A stretch of 45,454 nucleotides of DNA. Origin: Bacteroidales bacterium. Lineage in GTDB: Bacteria > Bacteroidota > Bacteroidia > Bacteroidales > WCHB1-69. Position 1 is the first letter of the stretch. Each line of letters begins with the position of its first letter. The DNA is taken from contig JAFZZT010000016.1 of the NCBI GenBank assembly GCA_017615595.1, positions 1 to 45,454 on the forward strand, written 5' to 3'. Below are positions 25,328 to 34,007 of the stretch, one piece after another. The notes under the pieces are model-generated. The model worked only from the letters and a program-made list of their open reading frames with translations, was not told where the DNA came from and did not search any database. Position numbers and translations under genes: made by a program.

Positions 25328-25627
25328 TTACCAACTAGCTTTCTTTACACCGGGGATGAGACCCTTCATTGCCATCTCGCGGAAGTTGATACGGGAGAGA
25401 CCGAATTGGCGGATATAGCCTTTCGGACGGCCGGTCAGCTTGCAGCGGTTGTGCAAACGGATAGGATTGGAGTTGGGAGGTAATTTCTGAAGGGCGATAT
25501 CGGCAGCTCTTTTAGCATCATAATCGGAGCCGTTCATGATCTTCTTCAGTTCTGCGCGTTTGGCGCTATATTTAGCAACTAATTTTGCTCTTTTTACTTC
25601 TCTAGCTTTTAAAGATTCTTTTGCCAT
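25328..25627 (-). CDS. rpsN: 30S ribosomal protein S14, zinc-independent form
   Basis: The protein has 99 residues. [27 protein letters not shown] is the S14 core. The zinc-binding CxxC pairs of the alternative form are absent, so this is the C-minus type. It lies in its standard place between rplE and rpsH. Confidence 0.96.
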   Translation of the reverse strand: MAKESLKAREVKRAKLVAKYSAKRAELKKIMNGSDYDAKRAADIALQKLPPNSNPIRLHNRCKLTGRPKGYIRQFGLSRINFREMAMKGLIPGVKKASW

Positions 25628-25633
25628 AATAAA

Positions 25634-26188
25634 CTATTTCTGATTTTTAAAGGGTAAACCAAATTCTTTTAACAAGGCTAAACACTCCTTATCATTTTGG
25701 GCGGTCGTCACGAAGGTGATGTCCATACCGTTTATTTTGGCAACCTTGTCGATATCGATTTCGGGGAAAATAATCTGTTCGGGAATACCGAGGGTGTAGT
25801 TACCTCTGCCGTCGAAGCCCTTGTCGCTGATACCGCGGAAGTCGCGGATACGAGGGATGGACACGGACACGAGGCGGTCGAGGAATTCATACATACGGTC
25901 ACCGTGACGGGTCACGCGCACGCCAATCTGCATACCTTTTCTCAACTTGAAGTTGGAGATATCCTTCTTGGACTTGGTGGGGACGGCCTTCTGACCGGCG
26001 ATCATCGTCATTTCCTGCACACCGGCATCAATGATTTTCTTGTCTGCAATACCGAATTTGCCGAGACCTTGGTTGAGGCAAATCTTGGTGATGCGGGGAA
26101 CACGCATTACGGATTTGAAACCGAATTGTTCCTTGAGGGCGGGAAGCACCTCGTTGTAATATTTCTCTTTATATCTAGGTGTGTACAT
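25634..26188 (-). CDS. rplE: 50S ribosomal protein L5
   Basis: The protein has 184 residues: [29 protein letters not shown] at the start, [21 protein letters not shown] in the middle and [20 protein letters not shown] near the end. L5 binds 5S rRNA. Its ATG overlaps the rplX stop by one base (TAATG). A GAGGAG site lies about 8 bases upstream (26197-26202), so coupled translation is likely. Confidence 0.97.
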   Translation of the reverse strand: MYTPRYKEKYYNEVLPALKEQFGFKSVMRVPRITKICLNQGLGKFGIADKKIIDAGVQEMTMIAGQKAVPTKSKKDISNFKLRKGMQIGVRVTRHGDRMYEFLDRLVSVSIPRIRDFRGISDKGFDGRGNYTLGIPEQIIFPEIDIDKVAKINGMDITFVTTAQNDKECLALLKEFGLPFKNQK

Positions 26189-26508
26189 TATTTGATCTCC
26201 TCTCCAGATTTTTTAGAATATCTAACTAATTTACCTTTCTCATTCAAACGTCTTCCCACGCGGGTAGCGTTTCCTTTAGCGTCCACGAGCATCAGATTCG
26301 AAATGTGGATGGGAGCTTCCTTCTTAATAATACCACCATTAGGGTTCTTGGCGTTGGGTTTCGTAGCCTTGGAAATCAGGTTGAAACCTTCCACGATGGC
26401 TTTGTTCTCTTTGGGGAACACTTCCAGGACCTTGCCCTGATGATCTTTACCCTTGTCATCACCGGCAATGATTCTTACGGTGTCACCTTTCTTAATTTTC
26501 AATTTCAT
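26188..26508 (-). CDS. rplX: 50S ribosomal protein L24
   Basis: The protein has 106 residues. A KOW motif opens it ([28 protein letters not shown]), followed by [17 protein letters not shown] and [17 protein letters not shown]24 starts large-subunit assembly. The gap of 67 bases to rplN is the longest inside the operon and is AT-rich with no clear signal. Confidence 0.97.
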   Translation of the reverse strand: MKLKIKKGDTVRIIAGDDKGKDHQGKVLEVFPKENKAIVEGFNLISKATKPNAKNPNGGIIKKEAPIHISNLMLVDAKGNATRVGRRLNEKGKLVRYSKKSGEEIK

Positions 26509-26575
26509 TGTCTTTACTTTTTTTAATGTTTACCAATTGGTCTTTGTCAATTGTATCTTTATGGATTATAAATCA

Positions 26576-26944
26576 TTACAATACTTCCGGTGCCAAAGAC
26601 ACGATCTTCATAAATTGTTTCTCACGCAATTCACGAGCCACAGGTCCGAAGATACGGGTACCGCGCAACTCGTCGCCGGCGGTGAGCAGCACGACTGCGT
26701 TGTCGTCGAAGCGGATATAGGAACCATCGCTTCTGCGGACGTGTCTTTTCGTGCGGACCACAACGGCCTTGGAGACGGTACCGGCTTTCACCTGACCGGA
26801 AGGGATGGCGCTCTTGATAGCGACAACGATCTTGTCGCCCACGCTTGCATAACGTTTCTTGGTGCCACCCAGGACGCGGATACAGAGGACTTCCTTTGCA
26901 CCGCTATTATCTGCAACTGCTAATCTTGATTCTTGTTGTATCAT
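26576..26944 (-). CDS. rplN: 50S ribosomal protein L14
   Basis: The protein has 122 residues. [43 protein letters not shown] and [13 protein letters not shown] are diagnostic. L14 contacts L19 and the small subunit across the interface. It lies 2 bases after rpsQ. Confidence 0.98.
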   Translation of the reverse strand: MIQQESRLAVADNSGAKEVLCIRVLGGTKKRYASVGDKIVVAIKSAIPSGQVKAGTVSKAVVVRTKRHVRRSDGSYIRFDDNAVVLLTAGDELRGTRIFGPVARELREKQFMKIVSLAPEVL

Positions 26945-26946
26945 AA

Positions 26947-27201
26947 CTATTTAGCTCTTTCAATGATTTCTACTAATCGCCAGCACTTGTTTTTGCTCAA
27001 GGGTCTGGTTTCCATAATTCTAACTCTATCACCGATATGGCACTCGTTCTTCTCGTCGTGAGCCATAAACTTGGTTGAACGTTTCAGGAACTTTCCGTAG
27101 ATCGGGTGTTTCATCTTGCGTTCCACCTTGATTACGATAGACTTATCCATTTTGTCGCTTACAACGACACCTTCTCTCACTTTTCTATTATTTCTTTCCA
27201 T
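26947..27201 (-). CDS. rpsQ: 30S ribosomal protein S17
   Basis: The protein has 84 residues. [22 protein letters not shown] begins the OB fold, followed by HPIYGKF and the C-terminal [18 protein letters not shown]. It is a primary 16S rRNA binder and sits in its standard place. Confidence 0.97.
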   Translation of the reverse strand: MERNNRKVREGVVVSDKMDKSIVIKVERKMKHPIYGKFLKRSTKFMAHDEKNECHIGDRVRIMETRPLSKNKCWRLVEIIERAK

Positions 27202-27213
27202 AACTGTCGGTGA

Positions 27214-27411
27214 TTATTTGTTATTTAATTCACGTTGACGCAACTCAGTGTGCAATCTAGCAATAGTTCTGCGCTGGTCTCTGATTGAGTGGGGATTTTC
27301 CAGGGGAGAAATGGCGTGATTGAGTCTCATTTTCACCAAGTTCTCTTTCTCTACGGCCAATCTTTCTTTCACTTCGGCCGTGGTAAGTTCTCTAATAACT
27401 GACTGTTTCAT
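27214..27411 (-). CDS. rpmC: 50S ribosomal protein L29
   Basis: The protein has 65 residues. It is a two-helix hairpin with RELTTAEVKERLAVEKENLVKMRLN and the L29 motif NPHSIRDQRRTIARL. It sits at the exit tunnel next to L23. It lies 5 bases after rplP. Confidence 0.95.
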   Translation of the reverse strand: MKQSVIRELTTAEVKERLAVEKENLVKMRLNHAISPLENPHSIRDQRRTIARLHTELRQRELNNK

Positions 27412-27416
27412 AACGC

Positions 27417-27842
27417 TTAAATTTCTGCTGAATAATCTCTTCTGATAATAAACTTGGTGTGCACGGGGAGTTTCTGAGCTCCGAGGCGCATAGCTTCACG
27501 AGCGACTTCCAATGGAATGCCGTCGGCTTCGAAAAGGATGCGGCCGGGGCTGACACGTGCGGCCCAAGACTCGGGGGTACCTTTACCTTTACCCATACGT
27601 ACACCCAAACCCTTGGCGGTCACGGGACGATCGGGGAAAATGCGAATCCAGAGCTGACCCTCACGCTTCATCTCACGGGTGATAGCCTGACGGGCGGCTT
27701 CTATTTGGCGGGCGCTGATCCAACATTGATCCAGCGTTTTCAGAGCAAAAGAGCCGAAAGAAATCTCCGCACCACGTTTGGTGATGGATTTCATTCTGCC
27801 TTTCTGCGGCCTTCTGTATTTGGTTTTTTTCGGTTGTAACAT
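27417..27842 (-). CDS. rplP: 50S ribosomal protein L16
   Basis: The protein has 141 residues: [18 protein letters not shown] at the start, and [20 protein letters not shown] near residue 75-94. L16 helps position tRNA in the A and P sites. It lies 60 bases after rpsC, with no signal evident in the gap. Confidence 0.97.
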   Translation of the reverse strand: MLQPKKTKYRRPQKGRMKSITKRGAEISFGSFALKTLDQCWISARQIEAARQAITREMKREGQLWIRIFPDRPVTAKGLGVRMGKGKGTPESWAARVSPGRILFEADGIPLEVAREAMRLGAQKLPVHTKFIIRRDYSAEI

Positions 27843-27902
27843 TGCTTTTAATGTTTAGTTTTGTACTTACTTATTATATAACCGGCATCTTGGCGTCGGT
27901 CC

Positions 27903-28649
27903 TTAGTTATTATTTCTGTTATTGTTGCGGGGAGCGCCGCCCTTGCGGTTGCCACCTCTGAACACACGTCTCTGGGAAGCCTTCATGTCCTTGCCGGCAT
28001 CCTGGATGGCGAAGAGGTCGCGCTTGCCGTAAACGATCTCGCGGCAGATCCATACCTTCACGCCAATGCAGCCGTAGGTGGTGTTAGCCTCTACCAACGC
28101 ATAGTCGATGTCTGCTCTCAAAGTGTGCAAGGGGATACGACCCTCTTTGAAATGCTCGACACGGGCCATCTCAGCTCCGCCCAAACGACCGGAAGCCGTG
28201 ATCTTGATACCCTGTGCCTGCGCACGCATCGTGGAGGAGATGGCAGTCTTGATGGCTTTCTTGTAGGCTACACGACCCTCAATCTGACGGGCGATGTTCT
28301 GTGCCACCAACTGTGCATCCAAATCAGGACGCTTCACCTCTACAATGTTGATCTGAATCTCTTTGCCCGTGAGGACCTTCAATTCTTCTCTCAGTTTGTC
28401 CACCTCGGAACCTTTCTGACCTATGATAAGGCCCGGACGGGCGGTGCTGATAGTCACGGTGACTACCTTCAGTGTTCTTTCAATGTAAATTTTGGAGATA
28501 CCGGCTTTGGAAAACTTGGCGTTGAGATATCTTCTAATTTTGTCGTCCTCGACAATCTTACTGGCGAAATTTTTGCCGCCATACCAATTAGAATCCCAAC
28601 CTCTGACAATACCCAGGCGAATGCCTACCGGATTTACTTTCTGACCCAT
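27903..28649 (-). CDS. rpsC: 30S ribosomal protein S3
   Basis: The protein has 248 residues. [23 protein letters not shown] is the S3 N-terminus, the KH domain contains [14 protein letters not shown], and [21 protein letters not shown] is in the C-terminal domain. The tail is rich in Gly, Asn and Arg. S3 lines the mRNA entry channel. It lies 7 bases after rplV. Confidence 0.98.
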   Translation of the reverse strand: MGQKVNPVGIRLGIVRGWDSNWYGGKNFASKIVEDDKIRRYLNAKFSKAGISKIYIERTLKVVTVTISTARPGLIIGQKGSEVDKLREELKVLTGKEIQINIVEVKRPDLDAQLVAQNIARQIEGRVAYKKAIKTAISSTMRAQAQGIKITASGRLGGAEMARVEHFKEGRIPLHTLRADIDYALVEANTTYGCIGVKVWICREIVYGKRDLFAIQDAGKDMKASQRRVFRGGNRKGGAPRNNNRNNN

Positions 28650-28656
28650 ACTAATT

Positions 28657-29091
28657 TTAATTTTGTGATTCTTCTATATTATTATTGTTATTTTCCGTAT
28701 TTCTGTCGGCAATAATCAAAGTGACATGGTTGGAACGCTTGCGGATACGGTTGGCACGACCTTGAGGGGCAGTGCGGATACGTTTCAGCATACGACCGCC
28801 ATCCACCATGATGGTCTTGACGTACAAATCTGCATTTTCCAGTCTGGCACCTTCATTCTTAACCTGCCAGTTGGCCACTGCTGACTTCAAAAGTTTCAAC
28901 AGTTTCTCGGCGGACTCTCTGCGGCTGTATTTCAACACGCTCATTGCATAGTCCACATTCTTTCCACGAATCACATTTGCCATGATTCTCGTCTTGCGCG
29001 GTGAGGTCGGATTATCAACTAATCGAGCCATGTACACCGTTTTCATTGCTTCTTTACGCGCATTTGCGGCTAATTTCTTGTTCTTACTCAT
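28657..29091 (-). CDS. rplV: 50S ribosomal protein L22
   Basis: The protein has 144 residues. [25 protein letters not shown] is the start of the L22 fold, and the tunnel-lining hairpin contains [28 protein letters not shown]. The tail is poly-Asn. L22 lines the exit tunnel. It is the first gene of the operon, directly behind its own promoter; in related genomes rpsS, rplB and the rest of the S10 operon normally precede it. Confidence 0.96.
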   Translation of the reverse strand: MSKNKKLAANARKEAMKTVYMARLVDNPTSPRKTRIMANVIRGKNVDYAMSVLKYSRRESAEKLLKLLKSAVANWQVKNEGARLENADLYVKTIMVDGGRMLKRIRTAPQGRANRIRKRSNHVTLIIADRNTENNNNNIEESQN

Positions 29092-29132
29092 TGTTTTATT
29101 AATCTTTATTTTTCTTTTATTTACTTTAAAAT

Positions 29133-29152
29133 CAACGGGTTATACACCGTTG
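29133..29152 (-). promoter_or_regulatory. Leader hairpin of the ribosomal protein operon
   Basis: CAACGG (29133-29138) pairs with CCGTTG (29147-29152) around an 8-base loop, in the roughly 90-base untranslated leader before rplV. Position and shape suit an autoregulatory ribosomal-protein leader, but the hairpin is short and no known leader class is recognised. Confidence 0.35.
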
Positions 29153-29187
29153 CGCCTTCGATAATCCATTCATTATCAAATTGGCGG

Positions 29188-29217
29188 CAAAAGTAATAAT
29201 TTTTTTTATACAACCAA
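29188..29217 (-). promoter_or_regulatory. Promoter of the rplV-rpsE operon
   Basis: On the minus strand, TTG (29215-29217), a 19-base gap and TACTTTTG (29188-29195) match the phylum consensus. A strong promoter right before rplV shows that the gene order is functional and not merely a window artefact. The remainder of the gap 29218-29333 is AT-rich with nothing recognisable. Confidence 0.75.
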
Positions 29218-29333
29218 TTGTTTATAAATATTTTTTTTTGAGGCTCTTATGTGGATAACTCAGGCACCCCGCCCGCAAACCCCGTTTTGGCTTTTAGTCA
29301 TTGGTTATTAACTATTTACGAATAAAAGTAACC

Positions 29334-29399
29334 GCAAACTGCCAGCCAACAGCCAACAGCTAACGGCTAATAGCCCAAAAAACATGGCCAACAACTAAC
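29334..29399 (+). repeat. CAGCCAA-type heptamer array at the rsgA 3' end
   Basis: About five heptamers of the form CAGCCAA/CAGCTAA/CGGCTAA (29343-29375) are followed by a spacer and a degenerate GGCCAACAACTAACG. The rsgA TAG stop (29395-29397) lies in this last part. The units differ from the other arrays but have the same period and the same place behind a stop codon. Confidence 0.65.
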
Positions 29400-30327
29400 G
29401 CAATTGCCACTCCGTAAGCGACATATCCTCGTCTTCCAGGATGGAGACGTAGTTGAGGTAGCGGCTGGCGGGGATCCTCCCCTCCTCCACCGCCTGCAGG
29501 ACCGCGCAACCGGGCTCCTGCACATGCAGGCAATTGTTGAACTTGCATTGCGCCTGCACCTCCCGGATCTCAGGGAAGTAGTCGCGCACCTCCTCCTTGG
29601 CATAGCGGATGAGTCCGAACTCCTTGATGCCGGGCGTGTCCATCAGATAGCCGCCCGCAAAGGGGAACATCTCCGCGAAGGTGGTCGTGTGTTTCCCTTT
29701 GTGATGCTGCTGGGAGATCTCCCCCACCCTCAGCTGCAACGAGGGCTCGATGGCATTGACCAAGGCCGACTTGCCCGTGCCGGAGTGACCGCTGAACAAC
29801 GCGACCTTGCCCTCCAACCGTGCCCGAAGATCTTCGATGCCCTGCCCCGTGACCACGGAGGTGCATAGCGTGTCATAGCCGATCTGACGGTACATGGCGC
29901 ACCACTCTTCGACCTCAGCACGCTCCTCCTCATCATACAAGTCCATCTTGTTGACGACGAGGCACACGGGTATCCGGAAACTCTCGGCCGCCACCAGGAA
30001 ACGGTCAATGAAGCCCAACGACGTGCGGGGCTCCTTCAGCGTGGCGACCAGGAATACAATATCTATATTAGAGGCGATCAGATGGCTGACCTTGGAGAGA
30101 TTGGTGGCTTTGCGCTCGATGTAGTTGCGGCGCGGCGCAATCTTGGCGATAGTCCCCGTGCCGTCCTTCTCCATCTCGAACATCACGGTGTCGCCCACCA
30201 CCACGGGGTTGGTGTATTTGATGCCGTGGGTGCGGAACTTGCCCCGGATGCGGCAGGTAACGACCTGTCCGTCCGCGCAGCGCACCTCATACCAGCTGCC
30301 AGTCGATTTCACCACCAGACCTTCCAT
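29395..30327 (-). CDS. rsgA: Ribosome small-subunit GTPase RsgA
   Basis: The protein has 310 residues from the ATG at 30327, which overlaps the dxr stop by one base (TGATG); a frame extension to 30333 would need a TTG start. An OB-like N-terminal domain is followed by a circularly permuted GTPase with NKMD (G4) before GHSGTGKSA (G1) and DTPG (G3). A C-terminal zinc site follows (CKFNNCLHVQEPGC). RsgA checks late 30S assembly. It is the last gene of the dut-TPR-hpt-adk-dxr operon and lies next to, but is transcribed separately from, the ribosomal genes. Confidence 0.95.
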   Translation of the reverse strand: MEGLVVKSTGSWYEVRCADGQVVTCRIRGKFRTHGIKYTNPVVVGDTVMFEMEKDGTGTIAKIAPRRNYIERKATNLSKVSHLIASNIDIVFLVATLKEPRTSLGFIDRFLVAAESFRIPVCLVVNKMDLYDEEERAEVEEWCAMYRQIGYDTLCTSVVTGQGIEDLRARLEGKVALFSGHSGTGKSALVNAIEPSLQLRVGEISQQHHKGKHTTTFAEMFPFAGGYLMDTPGIKEFGLIRYAKEEVRDYFPEIREVQAQCKFNNCLHVQEPGCAVLQAVEEGRIPASRYLNYVSILEDEDMSLTEWQLR

Positions 30328-31493
30328 CAGCAACGGTCTTTTTGCAATTTGGCACGGACCTCCCGGTCAATGGCCAGGTACTCGTCCACGCTCTGGGGAA
30401 CACAGAAGGCCGCCGACTCCACCGTCTGGCGGATGATCTCGGCGATCTCCAGGAATTTGATGCGCCCTTGGAGGAACCAGGCAACGGCCACCTCATTGGC
30501 AGCGTTCATCACACAAGGCAGGTTGCCGCCCTTCCGGGAGCATTCGTATGCGATACCCAGACAGGGAAACACTTCCATATCGGGCTTCTCGAAGGTGAGG
30601 CTTGGGTAGTCGGCGAAGGAGAGCCTCGGCTGGCGGTTGGACTGACGGAAGGGATAGGTCAGCGCATACTGGATCGGCAGCTTCATGGAGGGGAGTCCGA
30701 GCTGCGCCTTGACGGAGCCGTCAGCAAACTGCACCATCGAATGGATGATCGACTGCGGGTGCACCACCACCTCGATCTTCTCCAACGGGACCCCGAACAG
30801 CCATTTGGCCTCGATGACCTCCAGCCCCTTGTTCATCAGGGTGGCGCTATCGACCGTGATCTTGGGGCCCATGCTCCAGTTGGGATGCTTGAGCGCCTGC
30901 TGCACGGTGACCTCCGCCAGCTCCTCTCTGCGCCGTCCGCGGAAGGGACCGCCGGAAGCAGTGATGAGCAGCTTCTCGATCTCGTTATACTGTTCTCCGG
31001 CGAGGCACTGGAAGATGGCGGAGTGTTCGGAGTCAACGGGCAGCAGCGGCACTCTGTTCTCGGCCGCCCGGCGGGTCATCAGCTCGCCGGCCACCACGAG
31101 GGTCTCCTTGTTGGCCAGGGCTATCTGCTTGCCCGCCTCGATGGCGTGCCATATCGGACGCAGGCCGGCGACTCCCACGATGCAGGATAGCACCATATCG
31201 ACACACTCCATCTCGCAGACATCACACAGCGACTGCTCACCGCAGAAGACCTTGACATCCTCGTCTTGCAGCGCCTCCTTGACCTTGCGCCACGCCTCCT
31301 CCTGAACCACCACCACGATGTTGGGCTTGTATGTCCGCGCCTGCTGGATGAGCAGGTCGGCGCTGCTGTTGGCCGCGATGACCTCCAGTTGCAACAGGTC
31401 TGAGTGCTCGGCAATGACCTCCAAGGACTGCACACCCATGGAGCCCGTGGAGCCCAAGAGGGCAATCCGTCTCTTATGCTCAGGAGCGTTCAT
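30327..31493 (-). CDS. dxr: 1-deoxy-D-xylulose 5-phosphate reductoisomerase
   Basis: The protein has 388 residues. The NADPH-binding start is ALLGSTGSMGVQSLEVI. Active-site and metal motifs are ALANKETLVVAGE, LPVDSEHSAIFQCL, ITASGGPFRG, VDSATLMNKGLEVIEA and VHPQSIIHSMV. It makes methylerythritol phosphate, the first committed step of the MEP isoprenoid pathway. Its ATG overlaps the adk stop (TAATG) and its stop overlaps the rsgA start, so all three are translationally coupled. The classic dxr neighbours (rseP, cdsA) are not present. Confidence 0.96.
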   Translation of the reverse strand: MNAPEHKRRIALLGSTGSMGVQSLEVIAEHSDLLQLEVIAANSSADLLIQQARTYKPNIVVVVQEEAWRKVKEALQDEDVKVFCGEQSLCDVCEMECVDMVLSCIVGVAGLRPIWHAIEAGKQIALANKETLVVAGELMTRRAAENRVPLLPVDSEHSAIFQCLAGEQYNEIEKLLITASGGPFRGRRREELAEVTVQQALKHPNWSMGPKITVDSATLMNKGLEVIEAKWLFGVPLEKIEVVVHPQSIIHSMVQFADGSVKAQLGLPSMKLPIQYALTYPFRQSNRQPRLSFADYPSLTFEKPDMEVFPCLGIAYECSRKGGNLPCVMNAANEVAVAWFLQGRIKFLEIAEIIRQTVESAAFCVPQSVDEYLAIDREVRAKLQKDRC

Positions 31494-32065
31494 TATGCTT
31501 GTCGTTTGTCTATCTCGGCGCAGAGGCTCTTGAAGACCTCCTCGATGGTCTGTATGCCATCCACCTGCACCAGCTTGCCCTGTTGTTTGTAGTAGTCCAC
31601 CAGCGGCATGGTCTGGTCGAAGAAATTCCGCACGCGCACCTTGATGGCCTCGGGGGTGTCGTCAGCGCGGTTCTCCAGCTGAGCACGCTTGAGGATACGG
31701 CGTTCCACTTCCTCCATCTCGACATAGAGATAGAGCACCATATCGATGTCCATCATGTCGAAGAAGGACTTGTCGTCCATCATCTGCGCCTGAGGAATCG
31801 TGCGCGGCACACCGTCAAAGATGAAGCCCTTGCTGTCGGGATGATTCAGAATGTGGTTTTTCAACATGCCGAGCGTGATGTCGTCCGGGCAGAGGTCGCC
31901 GCGGTTGATGATCTCCTTGGCCTTGATGCCCAGGGGCGTATTGTGCGACATCTCATAGCGGAACAGATCGCCGGTGGAGACGTGGTCAAAACCATATTTT
32001 TCTGTCAGAAGCTTTGCTTGTGTGCCTTTGCCGCTGCCGGGGGCACCGAAAAGAATGATATTCAT
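31493..32065 (-). CDS. adk: Adenylate kinase
   Basis: The protein has 190 residues. The P-loop is FGAPGSGKGTQA, the NMP site holds STGDLFR, and FIFDGVPRTIPQAQ follows. The lid is short and has no zinc cysteines (RADDTPEAIKVR), as in short-form kinases. It interconverts AMP, ADP and ATP. It lies 19 bases after hpt, a pairing common in Bacteroidales, but is followed by dxr and not by obgE. Confidence 0.96.
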   Translation of the reverse strand: MNIILFGAPGSGKGTQAKLLTEKYGFDHVSTGDLFRYEMSHNTPLGIKAKEIINRGDLCPDDITLGMLKNHILNHPDSKGFIFDGVPRTIPQAQMMDDKSFFDMMDIDMVLYLYVEMEEVERRILKRAQLENRADDTPEAIKVRVRNFFDQTMPLVDYYKQQGKLVQVDGIQTIEEVFKSLCAEIDKRQA

Positions 32066-32084
32066 GATACTATATTATATTGTA

Positions 32085-32633
32085 TTACACATTTTCCGTT
32101 TTCAGCTGATAGATGTCGGACAGCTGGCGGCCGTAGCCGTCGTAGTCGAGTCCGCGGCCGATGACGAACTTGTTGGGGATGGAGAAGCCCACATAATGGA
32201 CGGGCAGATCCAGTTTGTAAGCATCGGGCTTCAGCGTCATGGTGGCGATGCGCACCTCCTTGACTCCCGCCTCGTGCAACATATCCCACAGATGTTGATA
32301 GGTGCGGCCCGTGTCCACGATATCTTCCACGATGAGCACGCGCTTGCCACGCACATCATCGGAGAGCCCGATCAGCTGATTGATCTTGTTGGTGGATTGC
32401 GTGCCTTGGTAGGAGGAGATCTTCACGCAGGTGATGCGCGCGTTGATGGTCAACTGCTTGAGCAGATCGACTGCAAAGACGATGGCGCCGTTGAGGGTGA
32501 TCAGAATCAGGGGCGGCTCCTCCTGGTAGTCGTGGTTGATCTGGGCGGCCACGTGCGCGACTGCCGCATTGATCTCTTCGTCTCGGATATATTTGACAAA
32601 TGTCTTGTCGAGAATGGTGACTTCCTCTTGCAT
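32085..32633 (-). CDS. hpt: Hypoxanthine phosphoribosyltransferase
   Basis: The protein has 182 residues. The PRPP-binding motif is VLIVEDIVDTGRTYQHL, and ITLNGAIVFAVDLLKQL and KISSYQGTQS are the other conserved loops. It salvages hypoxanthine (and often guanine) to the nucleotide. It lies 6 bases after the TPR gene and 19 bases before adk, in a unit rich in nucleotide metabolism. Confidence 0.95.
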   Translation of the reverse strand: MQEEVTILDKTFVKYIRDEEINAAVAHVAAQINHDYQEEPPLILITLNGAIVFAVDLLKQLTINARITCVKISSYQGTQSTNKINQLIGLSDDVRGKRVLIVEDIVDTGRTYQHLWDMLHEAGVKEVRIATMTLKPDAYKLDLPVHYVGFSIPNKFVIGRGLDYDGYGRQLSDIYQLKTENV

Positions 32634-32639
32634 AGCTGA

Positions 32640-34004
32640 TCAGTATTTGTATTTATGGGCTTTTTGGTCGTACTCATAGGCTTTTTCCGCATCGCCCTTC
32701 TTTTCGTAGGCCTGCATCAAAGACATACATATATTATATAAGTCCTGTTTTTCATAGGCAAACGACTCGGCCTTCGTCAACAGGGATATCGCCTTGTCAT
32801 AATTCTTCGCATCATAATAGGCGCTTCCCAGCAACGTATATACATGGGCGTTTTGCGGATAGAGTTCCAGCAGTTCTCCCTCAAAAGGAATCAGCCGTGT
32901 CCACTCGTTCAACGACTCCACCGCGGCGAGATAGGGTTTGAAGAAGTCGGCCATCAGGGAAGGGTCCAGCTGGAAGGAACGCTCAAAGGCGTCGGCACAC
33001 ATGCGCATCTTCTTTTCTGCCAGATAGACACCCGCCAGATAGGCATACACCTCCGCATTGTCAGGAGTGTTCTTCAGCTCCTCTTCCAGCAGTTGGCGAG
33101 CCGTCTCGGTGGCCTTCTCATTGTTGAATACAGTCAGAAACTGCGACACCATGGATCGTTTTTCGGCCCAGTTGACTTTCGGCGACTGGAATGCCAGCGT
33201 CATAAAATGGGATGTCTGCGGTTGGTCCTTCTGATAGAACCAGTAGCTGGAAAGGTTCATCAGGAGCTCAGCGTTGGAAGGGTCCAACTCGGCGGCTTTG
33301 GAGAAATAGGGCATCGCCTTGTCCAACATATCATTAGTGGCATAGATCGTGGCGGCTTTGATATAGTATTCCGCATTGTCGGGATACATTTTGATCAGAT
33401 TGTCATACTCTCCCACCGCCTCATGCACCTTATCCATGGCAAGATATATCTGCACCTTGTATTCCGTGATTTCATTCTGGTAACCGAGCAGCTCTTCCAG
33501 ACGGTCATAGACTTGAATCATCTTATCGTACCTATGCATCTCGTAATAGCATCCTGCCAAGGCCATGAGATAGTATTCGTTTTTCTTCTCCTTGCAAATC
33601 TGCTCCCAGAGCTTGGCGGCGGCGGCATAGTCTTCCATTTCCTGGTAGTACTGGGCCATATCCACCTTATACCAGATATTCTTCTTGTCGATTTTGGATG
33701 CCGACTGAAGATGCGCGATGGCGGAGTGGTAGTCTTTCTTGTCGGCATCGATCTTGGCCAGCATATAATGGGAAGCATCGTGCTTGGGGTTGTCCAGCAG
33801 AATGCCGTTGAACACCTTGAGGGCCTCGTTGGTGTTGCCCGTGTAATAGGCCTTGAGGCCATCGGTGTAGGCGACGGCGATCTTGCGGGCGTTCACCGAG
33901 GTCTTGTCCGTGGCGGCGATATTCCGTTGTTTCTTGGTCTGTGCCTGCAGGGATGGGACGAGCAGCGCGACCATCAGGATTATATAGAGCAGTGATTTCC
34001 TCAT
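32640..34004 (-). CDS. Secreted TPR-repeat protein
   Basis: The protein has 454 residues with a signal peptide (MRKSLLYIILMVALLVPSLQAQ), then at least nine tetratricopeptide-like repeats such as AYYTGNTNEALKVFNGILLDNPKHDASHY and ATNDMLDKAMPYFSKAAELDPSNAELL. TPR proteins of this size in Bacteroidota are periplasmic or membrane-attached scaffolds; the partner is unknown. It lies between dut (3 bases upstream) and hpt (6 bases downstream). A TPR gene next to dut is familiar in Bacteroidales. Confidence 0.85.
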   Translation of the reverse strand: MRKSLLYIILMVALLVPSLQAQTKKQRNIAATDKTSVNARKIAVAYTDGLKAYYTGNTNEALKVFNGILLDNPKHDASHYMLAKIDADKKDYHSAIAHLQSASKIDKKNIWYKVDMAQYYQEMEDYAAAAKLWEQICKEKKNEYYLMALAGCYYEMHRYDKMIQVYDRLEELLGYQNEITEYKVQIYLAMDKVHEAVGEYDNLIKMYPDNAEYYIKAATIYATNDMLDKAMPYFSKAAELDPSNAELLMNLSSYWFYQKDQPQTSHFMTLAFQSPKVNWAEKRSMVSQFLTVFNNEKATETARQLLEEELKNTPDNAEVYAYLAGVYLAEKKMRMCADAFERSFQLDPSLMADFFKPYLAAVESLNEWTRLIPFEGELLELYPQNAHVYTLLGSAYYDAKNYDKAISLLTKAESFAYEKQDLYNICMSLMQAYEKKGDAEKAYEYDQKAHKYKY

Positions 34005-34007
34005 AGC

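Noticed and set aside
29092-29394. rpsS or other S10-operon gene in the gap before rplV
   Set aside because: All frames were checked by eye: no S19-like sequence, only an AT-rich leader, a promoter and repeats.
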